Below are positions 62,801 through 64,000 of a DNA stretch of 64,000 nucleotides, one piece after another. A program made the translations under genes and the position numbers. Origin of the DNA: Daphnia pulex. Lineage: Eukaryota > Arthropoda > Branchiopoda > Diplostraca > Daphniidae. The stretch spans positions 4,858,501 to 4,922,500 of the forward strand of contig NC_060028.1 of assembly GCF_021134715.1 (NCBI RefSeq). The letters run 5' to 3'. Each line of letters begins with the position of its first letter. Position 1 is the first letter of the stretch. The notes under the pieces are model-generated. The model saw nothing but the letters and a program-made list of their open reading frames with translations, did not search any database and was not told the DNA's origin.

Positions 62801-63150
62801 CACCGTTAACTTATACATAGTTTTATAGATGCAGTGACCTTTCCATATGGATAGCCGCTATGATGGTGCTCAGATATTTTGGGCGCTATAGGTGTGACCT
62901 TTACTTACTATAGCGGAGTTAACTGACGCGTATGCGACCTTCCCCTCCCCTATAAACTATTTTGATACTACCAAATTCAAATTCAAATGTAGGCCTACTC
63001 TCCAATGGCTCCACGCAGTGACTCTATACTAGATTGCAGCATTACGGATTTGTAGCATAGCGGAGCATACTAGGATTTGTAGCATTACTAGATTGTAAAT
63101 TTTCTTGGTTACCCTTAAGTTATGACTTATGTATGACACGCCGAAAATGA
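59861..63150. other. Gene-free AT-rich interval
   Basis: No supported gene. It contains (GT)n near 60498-60512, (CA)n at 61108-61134 and a run of 22 A at 61677-61698. A locally repeated set of GATTTGTAGCAT words lies at 63034-63100. Confidence 0.5.
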
Positions 63151-63168
63151 AAGTATGGCACGCCGAAT

Positions 63169-63732
63169 CATGGACTACTAAAGCTAGAGGACGGGACTCA
63201 CGTCCTATCCCGCCGTGTTATAGCTTGTCGGGTGGATTTTTAATCATATTTTTTTAAGAAGGGTCAATCGATAGAGATTTAAAAAGCTATTCTAAGTCTC
63301 CAAAGCACCTTTCTTGTGAAGATATTAAATTAAAATATATTTGCGGTTAAATTTTGAGGGGACGGGAGAGGTGTTCGTTGGTTGTCTCCACCTAGCGCTA
63401 AGAATTCTAAACTATGGTTTTTAGAAACAAACAGAATCCAGAGAATCACCATAGAATCACAGATAGCAGACGCACCTAATCAAACCAAACCAAAACAAAA
63501 CCAGAGAATCATAGAGTGGTAAACCAATAATCACCGCTAGGCGGCGACAACTAACGAACACCTACGTCAATTTCTAATTAAAATATCACCGAAATTAAAT
63601 ATTTACCGCATAGGGATAATTTAATAGACTGTAGCTCATTTTTGAAGCTCGATTCATTAAAGTAACAAACAAAAAATGGTAGCCGACATAGGATTTGACG
63701 AAGTGACCGTCCTCTAGCTTTAGTAGTCCATG
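63169..63732. mobile_element. Inverted-repeat (MITE-like) element
   Basis: A 26-base end starting CATGGACTACTAAAGCTAGA at 63169-63194 is matched exactly, in inverted orientation, at 63707-63732. An inner pair, 63369-63397 and 63535-63563 (around GTGTTCGTTGGTTGT), is also inverted with about three mismatches. Both pairs share nearly the same centre, so the whole 564 bases form a partly decayed palindrome. No coding sequence and no clear target duplication were seen. Confidence 0.7.
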
Positions 63733-64000
63733 GCCGCATCCGTCACCAAAAAGAAAGAAAAAAGTTTCAGCGCAACGTCATCTAGCGGCTAGAAATATAA
63801 CTGTACGCAAAAATTTCCTTTTTTTAACCTCCAAAACACGCAAATTTTCTTCGCTTTTTCGTCGGTAAGCTACATGCATCAGAGCTCAAAGGCGTCAAAG
63901 CCTCCGAATAAAAAACCTTAATAATTTCATCTGGATTCAAAGGAGATGAAATGGGAAATCAATATAAATAGGCTACGACGGGTACGTGCCTCAGAACTCA

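Noticed and set aside
1..64000. CRISPR arrays, operons, bacterial promoters or defence systems
   Set aside because: No regularly spaced repeats or compact same-strand gene clusters exist; the spliced homeobox gene and retrotransposons show animal DNA.

Overview
The window looks like animal nuclear DNA, most likely from an arthropod and probably a branchiopod crustacean such as Daphnia; the species call is inference. The basis is one spliced LIM-homeodomain gene with canonical GT/AG introns, an arthropod-like sequence following its homeodomain, and AT-rich non-coding DNA full of polypyrimidine tracts, microsatellites and decayed transposable elements. Nothing indicates a bacterial source.

Layout. 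Positions 1-4500 hold the decayed remains of a plus-strand non-LTR retrotransposon (LINE of an I/Jockey-like type): gag zinc knuckles, endonuclease, reverse transcriptase, a probable RNase H and a C-terminal zinc motif, all broken by stops and frameshifts. At 5440-6378 lies a strikingly intact fold-back element: two 440-bp arms, nearly identical and inverted, around a 59-bp loop, flanked by TA on both sides and with Tc1/mariner-style ends. A second, much older inverted-repeat element lies at about 6880-7560. From about 10812 down to 7933 on the minus strand is a 5'-truncated Ty3/gypsy-type LTR retrotransposon: the end of reverse transcriptase, RNase H, integrase, a proline-rich tail carrying a 21-bp minisatellite, a polypurine tract and the start of the 3' LTR. 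Positions 10812-13995 are non-coding, with a diverged repeat pair.

The only confident cellular gene is Lim1 (the Lhx1/Lhx5 orthologue), on the plus strand from 14188 to 29132. Seven coding exons join in consistent phase to give 498 residues: two LIM domains, an acidic Ser-rich linker, a homeodomain, a Gly/Pro/His-rich region and the family-typical C-terminal Val-Trp. Intron 2 (8.2 kb) and intron 5 (3.4 kb) are large.

From about 30.5 kb to the end no gene can be supported. The stretch holds simple repeats, G-rich tracts, two unexplained open regions (about 44.4-45.3 kb and 59.4-59.9 kb) and a third inverted-repeat element at 63169-63732. A long gene-poor flank together with a large intron is a common arrangement around developmental transcription factors and could hold enhancers, but no regulatory element was demonstrated. 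The main attractions are the complete Lim1 gene model and the recent-looking palindromic element with its internal IR/DR layout.
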